Counted from the first letter of the stretch, positions 11,301 to 21,430 are shown. The stretch: DNA of 64,000 nt from Nematopogon swammerdamellus (GCA_946902875.1 OX336340.1:25373566-25437565); one strand, 5' to 3'. The notes: generated from the letters alone by a model not told the origin. Numbers and translations: made by a program.

Positions 11301-14300
11301 ACTACCGCTCCTTGATGAGGCCGCACTTTGGACACTGGCAGTGCCTGTAGGCGCACGCCTTCTTGTGTCAGCGCAAGCTCGAGGTGAAGCGTTACCTGTG
11401 CCGCCATGATGCGCTGCCGCTCCTTGATGAGGCCGCACTTTGGAAACTGGCAGTGCCTGTAGGCGCACGCCTTCTTGTGTCAGCGCAAGCTCGAGGTGAG
11501 GCGTTACCTGTGCCGCCATGATGCGCTGCCGCTCCTTGATAAGGCCGCACTTTGGACACTGGCAGTGCCTGTAGGCGCACGCCTTCTTGTGTCAGCGCAA
11601 GCTCGAGGTGAGGCGTTACCTGTGCCGCCATGATGCGCTGCCGCTCCTTGATGAGGCCGCACTTTGGAAACTGGCAGTGCCTGTAGGCGCACGCCTTCTT
11701 GTGTCAGCGCAAGCTCGAGGTGAGGCGTTACCTGTGCCGCCATGATGCGCTTCCGCTCCTTGATGAGGCCGCACTTGGGACACTGGCAGTGCCTGTAGGC
11801 GCACGCCTTCTTGTATCAGCGCAAGCTGGAGGTGAGACATTACCTTTGCCGCTATGAATCACTACCGCTCCTTGATGAGGCCGCACTTTGGACACTGGCA
11901 GTGCCTGTAGGCGCACGCCTTCTTGTGTCAGCGCAAGCTCGAGGTGAAGCGTTACCTGTGCCGCCATGATGCGCTGCCGCTCCTTGATAAGGCCGCACTT
12001 TGGAAACTGGCAGTGCCTGTAGGCGCACGCCTTCTTGTGTCAGCGCAAGCTCGAGGTGAGGCGTTACCTGTGCCGCCATGATGCGCTGCCGCTCCTTGAT
12101 AAGGCCGCACTTTGGAAACTGGCAGTGCCTGTAGGCGCACGCCTTCTTGTGTCAGCGCAAGCTCGAGGTGAAGCGTTACCTGTGCCGCCATGATGCGCTG
12201 CCGCTCCTTGATGAGGCCGCACTTTGGACACTGGCAGTGCCTGTAGGCGCACGCCTTCTTGTGTCAGCGCAAGCTCGAGGTGAGGCGTTACCTGTGCCGC
12301 CATGATGCGCTGCCGCTCCTTGATGAGGCCGCACTTTGGAAACTGGCAGTGCCTGTAGGCGCACGCCTTCTTGTGTCAGCGCAAGCTCGAGGTGAGGCGT
12401 TACCTGTGCCGCCATGATGCGCTGCCGCTCCTTGATGAGGCCGCACTTTGGAAACTGGCAGTGCCTGTAGGCGCACGCCTTCTTGTGTCAGCGCAAGCTC
12501 GAGGTGAGGCGTTACCTGTGCCGCCATGATGCGCTGCCGCTCCTTGATAAGGCCGCACTTTGGACACTGGCAGTGCCTGTAGGCGCACGCCTTCTTGTGT
12601 CAGCGCAAGCTCGAGGTGAGGCGTTACCTGTGCCGCCATGATGCGCTGCCGCTCCTTGATGAGGCCGCACTTTGGAAACTGGCAGTGCCTGTAGGCGCAC
12701 GCCTTCTTGTGTCAGCGCAAGCTCGAGGTGAGGCGTTACCTGTGCCGCCATGATGCGCTTCCGCTCCTTGATGAGGCCGCACTTGGGACACTGGCAGTGC
12801 CTGTAGGCGCACGCCTTCTTGTATCAGCGCAAGCTGGAGGTGAGACATTACCTTTGCCGCTATGAATCACTACCGCTCCTTGATGAGACCGCACTTTGGA
12901 CACTGGCAGTGCCTGTAGGCGCACGCCTTCTTGTGTCAGCGCAAGCTCGAGGTGAAGCGTTACCTGTGCCGCCATGATGCGCTGCCGCTCCTTGATAAGG
13001 CCGCACTTTGGAAACTGGCAGTGCCTGTAGGCGCACGCCTTCTTGTGTCAGCGCAAGCTCGAGGTGAAGCGTTACCTGTGCCGCCATGATGCGCTGCCGC
13101 TCCTTGATGAGGCCGCACTTTGGACACTGGCAGTGCCTGTAGGCGCACGCCTTCTTGTGTCAGCGCAAGCTCGAGGTGAGGCGTTACCTGTGCCGCCATG
13201 ATGCGCTGCCGCTCCTTGATGAGGCCGCACTTTGGAAACTGGCAGTGCCTGTAGGCGCACGCCTTCTTGTGTCAGCGCAAGCTCGAGGTGAGGCGTTACC
13301 TGTGCCGCCATGATGCGCTGCCGCTCCTTGATGAGGCCGCACTTTGGAAACTGGCAGTGCCTGTAGGCGCACGCCTTCTTGTGTCAGCGCAAGCTCGAGG
13401 TGAGGCGTTACCTGTGCCGCCATGATGCGCTGCCGCTCCTTGATGAGGCCGCACTTTGGACACTGGCAGTGCCTGTAGGCGCACGCCTTCTTGTGTCAGC
13501 GCAAGCTCGAGGTGAGGCGTTACCTGTGCCGCCATGATGCGCTGCCGCTCCTTGATGAGGCCACACTTTGGAAACTGGCAGTGCCTGTAGGCGCACGCCT
13601 TCTTGTGTCAGCGCAAGCTCGAGGTGAGGCGTTACCTGTGCCGCCATGATGCGCTGCCGCTCCTTGATGAGGCCGCACTTTGGAAACTGGCAGTGCCTGT
13701 AGGCGCATGCCTTCTTGTGTCAGCGCAAGCTCGAGGTGAGGCGTTACCTGTGCCGCCATGATGCGCTGCCGCTCCTTGATGAGGCCGCACTTTGGACACT
13801 GGCAGTGCCTGTAGGCGCACGCCTTCTTGTGTCAGCGCAAGCTCGAGGTGAGGCGTTACCTGTGCCGCCATGATGCGCTGCCGCTCCTTGATGAGGCCGC
13901 ACTTTGGAAACTGGCAGTGCCTGTAGGCGCACGCCTTCTTGTGTCAGCGCAAGCTCGAGGTGTTGCGTTACCTGTGCCGCCATGATGCGCTGCCGCTCCT
14001 TGATGAGGCCGCACTTTGGACACTGGCAGTGCCTGTAGGCGCACGCCTTCTTGTGTCAGCGCAAGCTCGAGGTGAGGCGTTACCTGTGCCGCCATGATGC
14101 GCTGCCGCTCCTTGATGAGGCCGCACTTTGGACACTGGCAGTGCCTGTAGGCGCACGCCTTCTTGTGTCAGCGCAAGCTCGAGGTGAGGCGTTACCTGTG
14201 CCGCCATGATGCGCTGCCGCTCCTTGATGAGGCCGCACTTTGGACACTGGCAGTGCCTGTAGGCGCACGCCTTCTTGTGTCAGCGCAAGCTCGAGGTGAG

Positions 14301-15365
14301 GCGTTACCTGTGCCGCCATGATGCGCTTCCGCTCCTTGATGAGGCCGCACTTGGGACACTGGCAGTGCCTGTAGGCGCACGCCTTCTTGTATCAGCGCAA
14401 GCTGGAGGTGAGACATTACCTTTGCCGCTATGAATCACTACCGCTCCTTGATGAGACCGCACTTTGGACACTGGCAGTGCCTGTAGGCGCACGCCTTCTT
14501 GTGTCAGCGCAAGCTCGAGGTGAGGCGTTACCTGTGCCGCCATGATGCGCTGCCGCTCCTTGATGAGGCCGCACTTTGGAAACTGGCAGTGCCTGTAGGC
14601 GCACGCCTTCTTGTGTCAGCGCAAGCTCGAGGTGAGGCGTTACCTGTGCCGCCATGATGCGCTGCCGCTCCTTGATGAGGCCGCACTTTGGACACTGGCA
14701 GTGCCTGTAGGCGCACGCCTTCTTGTGTCAGCGCAAGCTCGAGGTGAGGCGTTACCTGTGCCGCCATGATGCGCTGCCGCTCCTTGATGAGGCCGCACTT
14801 TGGACACTGGCAGTGCCTGTAGGCGCACGCCTTCTTGTGTCAGCGCAAGCTCGAGGTGAGGCGTTACCTGTGCCGCCATGATGCGCTGCCGCTTCTTGAT
14901 GAGGCCGCACTTTGGACACTGGCAGTGCCTGTAGGCGCACGCCTTCTTGTGTCAGCGCAAGCTCGAGGTGAGGCGTTACCTGTGCCGCCATGATGCGCTG
15001 CCGCTCCTTGATGAGGCCGCACTTTGGACACTGGCAGTGCCTGTAGGCGCACGCCTTCTTGTGTCAGCGCAAGCTCGAGGTGAGGCGTTACCTGTGCCGC
15101 CATGATGCGCTGCCGCTCCTTGATGAGGCCGCACTTTGGACACTGGCAGTGCCTGTAGGCGCACGCCTTCTTGTGTCAGCGCAAGCTCGAGGTGAGGCGT
15201 TACCTGTGCCGCCATGATGCGCTGCCGCTCCTTGATGAGGCCGCACTTTGGACACTGGCAGTGCCTGTAGGCGCATGCCTTCTTGTGTCCGCGCAGACTG
15301 GAAATGAGTCCGTGGTTTCGACATCTCGCACATTTGGGCACGCGAGCGCGTCCGTTACTTAGCAT
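5141..15365 (-). CDS. dmrt93B: DM-domain/DMA-domain transcription factor (DMRT family, dmrt93B-like), five exons
   Basis: The CDS joins 15204-15365, 8777-8950, 7859-7962, 5981-6149 and 5141-5398, all minus strand, giving 288 residues with every junction in phase. Residues 9-54 are a complete DM domain. All eight zinc ligands are present with family spacing (C12, C15, H18, H27, C31, C36, C38, C41), so it should bind DNA through the minor groove like doublesex. Residues about 165-200 form a DMA (CUE-like) domain ([12 protein letters not shown], then [11 protein letters not shown]). DM plus DMA excludes dsx and dmrt11E-type genes. The sequence [20 protein letters not shown] and the [14 protein letters not shown] segment fit dmrt93B better than dmrt99B, but that choice is from memory. 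The first ATG follows TTCAG, so an upstream exon is possible. Introns 1 and 3 hold tandem repeats of this gene's own exons. Confidence 0.85.
5460..5968 (+). pseudogene. RTE-like non-LTR retrotransposon 3' fragment in dmrt intron 4
   Basis: The plus-strand frame at 5612-5947 encodes a typical end of an RTE-type reverse transcriptase protein, with words [28 protein letters not shown] and EAYVQQWT. A preceding frame at about 5520-5580 (YGCETWTLT) belongs to the same protein but is shifted. A short (CTGA)n run at 5943-5962 closes it, as RTE 3' ends often do. It is antisense to dmrt. Confidence 0.8.
5981..6149 (-). CDS. dmrt93B: dmrt exon 4 (DMA domain)
   Basis: The acceptor is CATCAG before 6149 and the donor is CAG|GTACTT after 5981. 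The first base completes the Arg codon split from exon 3, giving [17 protein letters not shown]. It encodes the whole DMA domain and leaves in phase 0. Confidence 0.85.
6380..6813. mobile_element. MITE, TACAGGTTGT family, in dmrt intron 3
   Basis: The inverted ends are TACAGGTTGTTAAAACGGCG on the left and the near-exact reverse complement at 6794-6813. TATA-rich sequence flanks both sides. The middle (about 6530-6660) is sharply GC-rich while the flanks are AT-rich, and there is no ORF. Confidence 0.75.
6855..7126 (-). repeat. Dispersed repeat R1, reverse copy abutting exon-array donor
   Basis: This is a copy of the family that contains TTACAGCACAACACCGACCA, AGGTGAGAGGTG and GTCGCCTTTT..GCATGCACGGG. 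It also occurs at 15585, 27460, 29285, 33255, 49745, 56085 and 57672. Its end (TGCATCT, minus strand) lies about 7 nt past the last exon 3-like splice donor at 7133. Confidence 0.65.
7127..7962 (-). repeat. Seven-copy 121-bp array derived from dmrt exon 3 and its donor
   Basis: Donor-like CG|GTGAGTACC sites recur with exact 121-bp spacing, with exon-side ends at 7133, 7254, 7375, 7496, 7617, 7738 and 7859. Each unit carries 87 nt of exon 3-like coding sequence ([18 protein letters not shown], then LSSRN) and 34 nt of intron-like sequence. Only the 7859-7962 copy keeps the native acceptor (GCGCAG before 7962). The others have an ATCGACAG in its place. Reading through a donor meets TGA at once. 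Confidence 0.9.
7859..7962 (-). CDS. dmrt93B: dmrt exon 3 (Ser-rich linker)
   Basis: I chose the first copy of the array in transcript order because it alone has the CTCGCGCAG acceptor, which enters in phase 0 after exon 2. The 104 nt encode [16 protein letters not shown] and a Ser-rich tail and end two bases into an Arg codon that exon 4 completes. Any other copy's donor is equally good on sequence, so the real 3' end could differ. Confidence 0.7.
8001..8088 (-). repeat. SINE body fragment next to exon 3 acceptor
   Basis: The blocks ACTATTTACATAGCCGTTTC and CCCTACCACCTAGTA of the main SINE body lie here, head and tail missing. The fragment begins about 40 bp upstream of the exon 3 acceptor in transcript direction. 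Confidence 0.65.
8466..8735. mobile_element. MITE, TACACGGTGTTGCA family, beside exon 2 donor
   Basis: This complete copy has TACACGGTGTTGCAA at the left end and TTGCAGTTG..TACACGG-type inverted sequence at the right end (minus-strand reading). The interior is AT-rich and non-coding. Its right end is about 41 bp from the dmrt exon 2 donor. Confidence 0.8.
8777..8950 (-). CDS. dmrt93B: dmrt exon 2 (helix after the DM domain)
   Basis: The acceptor GGTGTCAG precedes 8950, and the exon continues the DM helix directly: [21 protein letters not shown]. It holds 58 codons in phase 0 to 0. The inferred donor GAG|GTCCGT is a poor match to consensus. GTATAT about 36 nt further on (also phase 0) is an alternative. 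Confidence 0.8.
8951..10387. other. dmrt intron 1, part without tandem repeats
   Basis: The sequence is AT-rich with no recognised element. A GC-rich patch near 9710-9770 has no coding frame I trust. Confidence 0.4.
10388..15288 (-). repeat. 44-copy, exactly 112-bp array derived from the DM-domain exon plus its 5' splice site
   Basis: The proximal unit is the real 3' end of exon 1 (85 nt up to ATGGCGGCACAG) plus 27 nt of intron starting GTAACGCC. From the exon 1 donor at 15204 to the last copy's donor at 10388 is 4816 bp, exactly 43 units. Nearly every copy keeps CACAG|GTAACG. Copies differ by a few substitutions. Variant copies with TAGTGATTCATAGC in place of the usual exon end occur at about 10397, 11291, 11851, 12859 and 14427. 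In the exon's own reading frame most copies are closed by a TGA at the unit junction. Confidence 0.95.
15204..15365 (-). CDS. dmrt93B: dmrt exon 1 (DM zinc module)
   Basis: ATG is at 15365-15363 and the donor CAG|GTAACG follows 15204. The 54 codons carry all eight Zn ligands and end in ERQRIMAAQ, the point at which DM genes commonly splice. CACTTCAG just before the ATG could be an acceptor, so the true start may be further upstream. Confidence 0.85.
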
Positions 15366-15905
15366 CCCTGAAGTGTCCGGAAAAATAAAAAAAATTTTAA
15401 AAAATTACCTACCTGTTTATGCACATAAGTGAATGTTCTGCAAGCAGTCAGGACCTACGTTGATATAATCTAATTGTGAGCCGTTTCTGAAAGCAGTACT
15501 TATTAATCAAGAAGAATTAAAGCAGCTCGTACTTTTGAAATTTAAATGAAATAAAACGTTTATTTGGCGTCATTTTCGTGAGTCGACGACTGTGCCAAGG
15601 TGAGAGGTGGCTATCCTGTTGCCCTTCAGCACAGCACCTTGTCCTTATCCCTTAGTCGCCTTTTACGATATGCACGGGGAGAGATACAGTGGGACTATTA
15701 TTTTTAAGTAGCGGCCCCACGCGGTACATACATAGTATAATTTAACATAGAATCACACCTGTGAATCACACTCACCTCCGACTATAAACAAGACAAAAAT
15801 TATTACAAAAACTAAATTAATTACTATGAGATTCAACCAAAGATGTCAGACAGAACGTTGGCACTGTAACAACCAAGGCTTGCAGGCGGCTCGAAAAGAG
15901 TACTT
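15366..15905. other. Region upstream of dmrt exon 1 with an R1 repeat fragment
   Basis: An R1 fragment (minus) occupies about 15585-15735 (AGGTGAGAGGTGGC, GTCGCCTTTTACGA, CGGCCCCACGCGG). I see no clear promoter motif and no other gene. Confidence 0.5.
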
Positions 15906-16498
15906 ATACAGGATGTTTCAGGATAGGGTTTTGTAACTTCAGGGTTCGAAATGTCCACCAAATTTTAAAACGAAAAGCTCAGAAACTTTTTCCCAGATTC
16001 GGTAATTTTATAGTACTTTTTTGGTGAAAACCGTTTCATCGAGATTTGGTGGACGGTTAACATCCGCCTTTATTAAATAAAAATAAAATGACTAAATTGC
16101 TATTTTTAACTAGTACAATTGAACTGCATGTCGGTATATTCCAAACACCTAAATTTAAATGACATCAAAAGAAAAAAGGGGACTAGACTAGGTCATTGCA
16201 CTACCTAGACCTAGACAGCACCAACCCATACTCACTGTACATCGAGTTTTTATAACAATTTCCAATTTTTGTATGGAAAAAAAAAGTACGGAATTTCGAT
16301 TTGAGTGATAAGGATTTTTTTAAACGGTTTTATTTAGCTTGACTCCGTATATTTGTTTGCTTGTTTGTTACTATCTTTGTTTCAAATCTTGCGACAACTT
16401 TTTCAACTACTTCTACTGAACCGATTTTTATGAAACTTTGCACACACATTGAGTTCTCGTGACAATACAATATTATGATAATTTCAACTTGGTAACGA

Positions 16499-18545
16499 GG
16501 TTCTGATGATGGGGTCAGGAGGAGGACAATGGAACTCTTCAACCGTTACTAGTAACCCCCTCGAGTTTGGGCTCATATGGTTGGTTTGGACGAGTGTTCC
16601 ATACTTCTACCAATACACTTGGTGACGAGGGTCTGATGATGGAGTCAGGAGGTGGACAGTGGAACTCTTCAACCGTTACTAGTAACCCCCTCGAGTTTGG
16701 GCTCATATGGTTGGTTTGGAAGAGTGTCCCATACTTCTACCAATACACTTGGTGACGAGGGTCTGATGATGGAGTCAGGAGGTGTACAGTGGAACTCTTC
16801 AACCGTTACTAGTAACCCCCTCGAGTTTGGGCTCATTAGTTTGGTTTGGACGAGTGTCCCATACTTCTACCAATACACTTGGTGACGAGAGTCTGATGAT
16901 GGAGTCAGGAGGTGTACAGTGGAACTCTTCAACCGTTACTAGTAACCCCCTCGAGTTTGGGCTCATATGGTTGGTTTGGACGAGTGTCCCATACTTCTAC
17001 CAATACACTTGGTGACGAGGGTCTGATGATGGAGTCAGGAGGTGTACAGTGGAACTCTTCAACCGTTACTAGTAACCCCCTCGAGTTTGGGCTCATTTGG
17101 TTGGTTTGGACGAGTGTCCCATACTTCTACCAATACACTTGGTGACGAGGGTCAGATGATGGAATCAGGAGGTGTACAGTGGAACTCTTCAACCGTTACT
17201 AGTAACCCCCTCGAGTATGGGCTCATTTGGTTTGTTTGAACGAGTGTCCTATACTTCTACCAATACACTTGGTGACCAGGGTCTGATGTTGGAGTCAGGA
17301 GGTGGACAGTGGAACTCTTCAACCGTTACAAGTAACCCCCTCGAGTTTGGGCTCATTTGGTTAGTTTGGACGGGTGTTCCATACTTCTACCAATACACAT
17401 GGTGACGAGGGTCTGATGATGGAGTCAGGAGGGTACAGTGGAACTCTTCAACCGTCACTAGTAACCCCCTCGAGTTTGGGCTCATTTGGCTGGTTTGGAC
17501 GAGTGCCCCATACTTCTACCAATACACTTGGTGACGAGAGTCTGATGATGGAGTCAGGAGGTGGACGGGAACTCTTCAACCGTTACAAGTAACCCCCTCG
17601 AGTTTGGGCTCATATGGTTGGTTTGGACGAGTGTCCCATACTACTACCAATACACTTGGTGACGAGGGTCTGATGATGGAGTCAGGAGGTGTACAGTGGA
17701 ACTCTTCAACCGTTACTAGTAACCCCCTCGAGTTTGGGCTCATTTGGTTGGTTTGGACGAGTGTCCCATACTTCTACCAATACACTTGGTGACGAGGGTC
17801 TGATGATGGAGTCAGGAGTTGTACAGTGGAACTCTTCAACGGTTACTAGTAACCCCCTCGAGTTTGGGCTCATATGGTTGGTTTGGACGAGTGTCCCTTA
17901 CTTCTACCAATACACTTGGTGAGGGAGTCAGGAGTGTACAGTGGAATTCTTCAACCGTTACTAGTAACCCCCTCGAGTTTGGGCTCATATGGTTGGTTTG
18001 GACGAGTGTCTCATACTTTTACCAATACACTTGGTGACGAGGGTCTGATGATGGAGTCAGGAGGTGTACAGTAGAACTCTTCAACCGTTACTAGTAAACC
18101 CCTCGAGTTTGGGCTCATTTGGTTTGTTTGGACGAGTGTCCCATACTTCTACCAATACACTTGGTGACGAGGGTCTGATGATGGAGTCAGGAGGTGTACA
18201 GTTGAACTCTTCAACCTTTACTAGTAACACCCTTGAGTTTGGGCTCATTTGGTTTGTTTGAACGAGTGTCCTATCCCATACTTCTACCAATACACTTGGT
18301 GACGAGGGTCTGATGATGGAGTCAGGAGGTGTACAGTGGAACTCTTCAACCGTTACTAGTAACCCCCTCGAGTTAGGGGCTCATATGGTTGGTTTGGACG
18401 AATGTCCCATACTTCTACCAATACACTTGGTGACGAGGGTCTGATGATGGAGTCAGGAGATGTACAGTGGAACTCTTCAACCGTTACTAGTAACCCCCTC
18501 GAGTTTAGGCTCATTTGGTTTGTTTGGACGAGTGTCCCATACTTG
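16499..18545 (+). repeat. 130-bp minisatellite, about 15-16 copies
   Basis: The unit runs through GACGAGGGTCTGATGATGGA, AACTCTTCAACCGTTACTAG, CCCCCTCGAGTTTGGGCTCA and CCATACTTCTACCAATACAC. Spacing is mostly 130 bp, with shortened units near 17430, 17570 and 17925. The overlapping short ORFs are a by-product of a period that is not a multiple of three. Confidence 0.95.
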
Positions 18546-18927
18546 TGGAACGCAAAAGTATGATACAGACATACCATCTGTTCAAATTGGTTTTGAAAGA
18601 GACGGCGGACACCTTATCCATCCTAAAGCCATACAGTTTCCAGCAAAGTTTAATTATGGAACAGCTGAGAGACGGATGTTACCGATAATTTTGTCATGGG
18701 CCTCCACTGTCCATAAAATGCAGGGCAGTACTGTTGACCGTACTGTCGTGTATTTGGGCTCCAGACTATTTGAGGAGGGTCAAGCGTATGTTGCATTGAG
18801 TCGCGTAAAGTCTTTAGAAGGGTTATGTATTGAGGAGCTTGATTGTGAGTAATTGACAGGTAAGAAACCGGGTAACAAAGATGCAATGAGAGAGTTGGAA
18901 AGGATGACGAGTTTACGTAATGAATGA
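18546..18927 (+). pseudogene. PIF1-like helicase, C-terminal fragment
   Basis: The frame shows [20 protein letters not shown] followed by [16 protein letters not shown], the last conserved motifs of PIF1/RecD-type helicases of the kind carried by Helitrons and related elements. The frame runs in from the minisatellite with no start of its own. It stops at TAA (18850-18852), but the same frame goes on as LTGKKPGNKDAMRELERM to 18927, so that stop is probably a lesion. All N-terminal motifs, including Walker A and B, are missing. Confidence 0.8.
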
Positions 18928-18974
18928 TACGAGCCAAAAAACAAACTAAAAACGAATAAATAAAAAAATTGGTA

Positions 18975-19496
18975 AAAAAACTTTTAAGTTAAACGGTTTA
19001 TTAAAAATAAAAAACTAGAAAAAAACAGCTGTACAAAAAACTAGAAAATAACAAGGACACAAGCCTGGGTCTTCTTAAGATTTTACGTCTGGGTAAGAAA
19101 TCGTGCAATACTAGCGTGCTGTCTTCTTATGTCGGATGCCAAAGGGCACATTGTGTCGCTGCGTCAGCGGAATAAGTAATAAATTGAGACTTTTAACAGA
19201 CTAATATAAAAACGTGGGGCGTATAATATGCGTAATAAATAACATGCGCCCCACGTTTTTATATTAGTCTGTTAAAAGTCTCAATTTATTACTTATTCCG
19301 CTGACGCAGCGACACAATGTGCCCTTTGGCATCCGACATAAGAAAACAGCACGCTAGTATTGCACGATTTCTTACCCAGACGTAAAATCTTAAGAAGACC
19401 CAGGCTTGTGTCCTTGTTATTTTCTAGTTTTTTGTACAGCTGTTTTTTTCTAGTTTTTTTATTTTTAATAAAACCGTTTAACTTAAAAGTTTTTTT
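18975..19496. repeat. Near-perfect palindrome, arms about 247 bp, loop 25 nt
   Basis: The arms at 18975-19221 and 19247-19496 are about 98% inverse-complementary, with one clear substitution in the middle and a few length differences in A/T runs. The centre is CGTGGGGCG..CGCCCCACG around a 25-nt AT-rich loop. There is no coding frame. Confidence 0.95.
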
Positions 19497-19599
19497 TCTT
19501 CTAATAATGAGTACTTTCTATTCCTGAAGTTTCTCAAGCCTATCCTGAAACATCATACATCCATGCGCTTTTCACGCAAAGGTGGAGGAATATTGTTCC

Positions 19600-20745
19600 A
19601 GCAATTGAAATGAAATGAAATGAAATGAAATGAAATGAAATGAAATTTGAAATGAAATTTTATTTATTCAGTACTACAAACGGCACATAACAAACATTGG
19701 CTCCGTCACTAGATGTTAATCTGTCTCGAAGGAGCCGTTTCATATACATTGTGACATTATCAGTTTTGCGCTCATCTTAACAGTTTTAGTTCAGTTTCGT
19801 TTTTGTTAAACATTTAAAAAATTTGAAAAACATGAAAATTATACTTAGGTCTAAGACTTAGGTTCTAAGTAAGTGTATTTATAGATTTGTAGCATACATA
19901 ATAATCTAGTGTTGAAAGATATCAGTTATTTATGTATATAGGTATATATATATATGAATGTATAGGTATATATGTATATAAGCGTGTATGTATAGTTGTA
20001 TGTGTAATTTAACTTCTATGATTATATTTTCTTTTTCTTATATTTTCTTTTGCCACCTCAGGTTGTAACTATGAATAGATTCTCAGTTTTGCCGTAGTCT
20101 AAGTTATTTAGCCACTTCTTAAGTAGAATTTTTCTCTTATATTTGGGTACAGTCTCTTCGTTGTAACCACACGCTAGACTAACTTTATTATATAGGTATG
20201 GTGCCAGGAATAACCTATAATTTTGTGCAAATTTAGTTTTGCAGTGCCTTGGTTTAGGTTTGTACTGCCCTCTTGTGTTTGGTCTGAATGGTTCCGAGCT
20301 CTCATGCTTATATTCATATTTAAGCAGAAGGCGGCTTATGTACAGTTGTCTCACTGACAGAATACCAGTCTCTATATGCAGAGCGTGAGTAGGGTAGCGA
20401 TAGGGTTTTTTAAAAAGGACACGGAGAGACGCTCGCTGTGCTCGCTCCAGAATGATTAGATTCGTCTTAGCGCTTCCTCCCCACGCAGTAATACAGTAGG
20501 ACATAATAGATTCGCCAATCGCGTAATAGATAATTTTTAATAATTTACTGTCAGCAACATTCCGAATATTTTTAAAGAAGAATATAAGTCTCCTAATTCT
20601 GCCTGCGATTGATCCAGAATGTACCTGCCACGTAAGGTGCTCGTCCAAATGAACTCCTAGGTACCTAAAATGTGTGACTCTCTCCAAGATCTTGATGGAT
20701 GGATACAATTGGATGTACAATACCTGAATAACCCCTCAAAGCCTG
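19600..20745 (-). pseudogene. CR1/jockey-like non-LTR retrotransposon 3' end
   Basis: A 220-codon open frame (20720-20058) is the end of a LINE reverse transcriptase protein: FRYLGVHLDEHLTW, IMSYCITAWGGS and LERAQRASLRVLF are typical of the RT thumb and C-terminal region. A 3' UTR follows on the minus strand to an (ATTTC)n-type tail at 19602-19650. The catalytic palm is absent, so the copy is 5'-truncated near 20745. The remaining frame is intact. Confidence 0.85.
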
Positions 20746-20759
20746 CTGAGACATGACGC

Positions 20760-21029
20760 GGCACTACGAGAAGATGGCCCCTGGCTCTAGTGTCGTGATT
20801 AATTGATTATGTATGTTACGGGACAAGGTAAGCTTTTCACGAATAGAAGGTGTATTTCGTTCTTTGGGTGCTTATTTATGGGCAACTAATAAAAATGTAT
20901 TTCGTCTTCTGTATTTTTTCCGTGTAAGCGATGAGAGACAAGTTTATAAGTGGAGGGTTTGAAATATTAAAAAGAAATATATAGATATATATAAGTATAC
21001 AGAAATAAATATAAATAACTTAGTTAACA
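20760..21029. other. Spacer, nothing recognised
   Basis: The DNA is AT-rich with no ORF or element that I can support. Confidence 0.3.
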
Positions 21030-21430
21030 ATAAAAAATCTGTCAAGTGCGAGTTTTACTCGCGCACGGAGGTTAACCGTATCTATCCGCTATCAATAATA
21101 TCCGCCTATCTTTTGTCTTTCAACAATGCAATGTATTAAAGCCTGTGGCGCCATCTATTATTCAGTAGCGTGACTAATAGATTTTTCGCACGTTTGTTGT
21201 ATGGGAGCCCTCCTTAATTTTAACATTTTCTTTTTTTTATTATTTGTTGTTATATCCGCCATAGTAACACATAATTCTGTGAAAATTTCAACGGGCTACC
21301 TATTACGGTTCAAGAGATACAGCCCTCGGACAGACAGACGGACGGGCGGACGGATGGATGGATGGACGGACAGACAGACAGCGGAGGCTTAGTAATAGGC
21401 TTCTGTACGGGATACGGAAACCTAAAAAAC
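21030..21430 (+). repeat. Dispersed repeat with (GACA/GACG)n tract
   Basis: The copy contains CAAGTGCGAGTTTTACTCGC, TGGCGCCATCTATTATTCAG, AATTTCAACGGGCTACCTAT and a GACAGACAGACGGACG run. An inverted copy lies at 30425-30780 and a tail-only copy at 22690-22912. The family is unassigned. Confidence 0.8.

Larger units (their letters stand above)
15906..19555. mobile_element. Composite unit bounded by about 45-bp inverted repeats
   Basis: The left end TACAGGATGTTTCAGGATAG and the right end (minus reading) GATGTTTCAGGATAGG, each followed by a related AACTTCAGG block, match at about 37 of 45 aligned positions. Between them are a 130-bp minisatellite, a PIF1-like helicase fragment and a long palindrome. 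Helentron-type elements and their non-autonomous relatives combine helicase, internal minisatellites and palindromes, so that class is a candidate. Chance co-location of separate repeats is not excluded. Confidence 0.5.

Noticed and set aside
10396..15103. Dozens of overlapping minus-strand ORFs of 74-79 codons (MAAQV... type)
   Set aside because: They follow from the 112-bp period in a frame different from the DM exon. They have no start context, and each is a repeat of its neighbour. Only the exon 1 part (15204-15365) is coding.
10388..15288. CRISPR array
   Set aside because: Regular 112-bp period without unique spacers, in a eukaryotic intron, with the repeat derived from a coding exon.
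16567..18577. Series of 60-77-codon plus-strand ORFs
   Set aside because: They are by-products of the 130-bp minisatellite. Unit changes hit all codon positions equally and no domain is present.
19600..20745. Host gene at the 220-codon minus-strand ORF
   Set aside because: The peptide is a non-LTR reverse transcriptase C-terminus with a LINE-type tail downstream.
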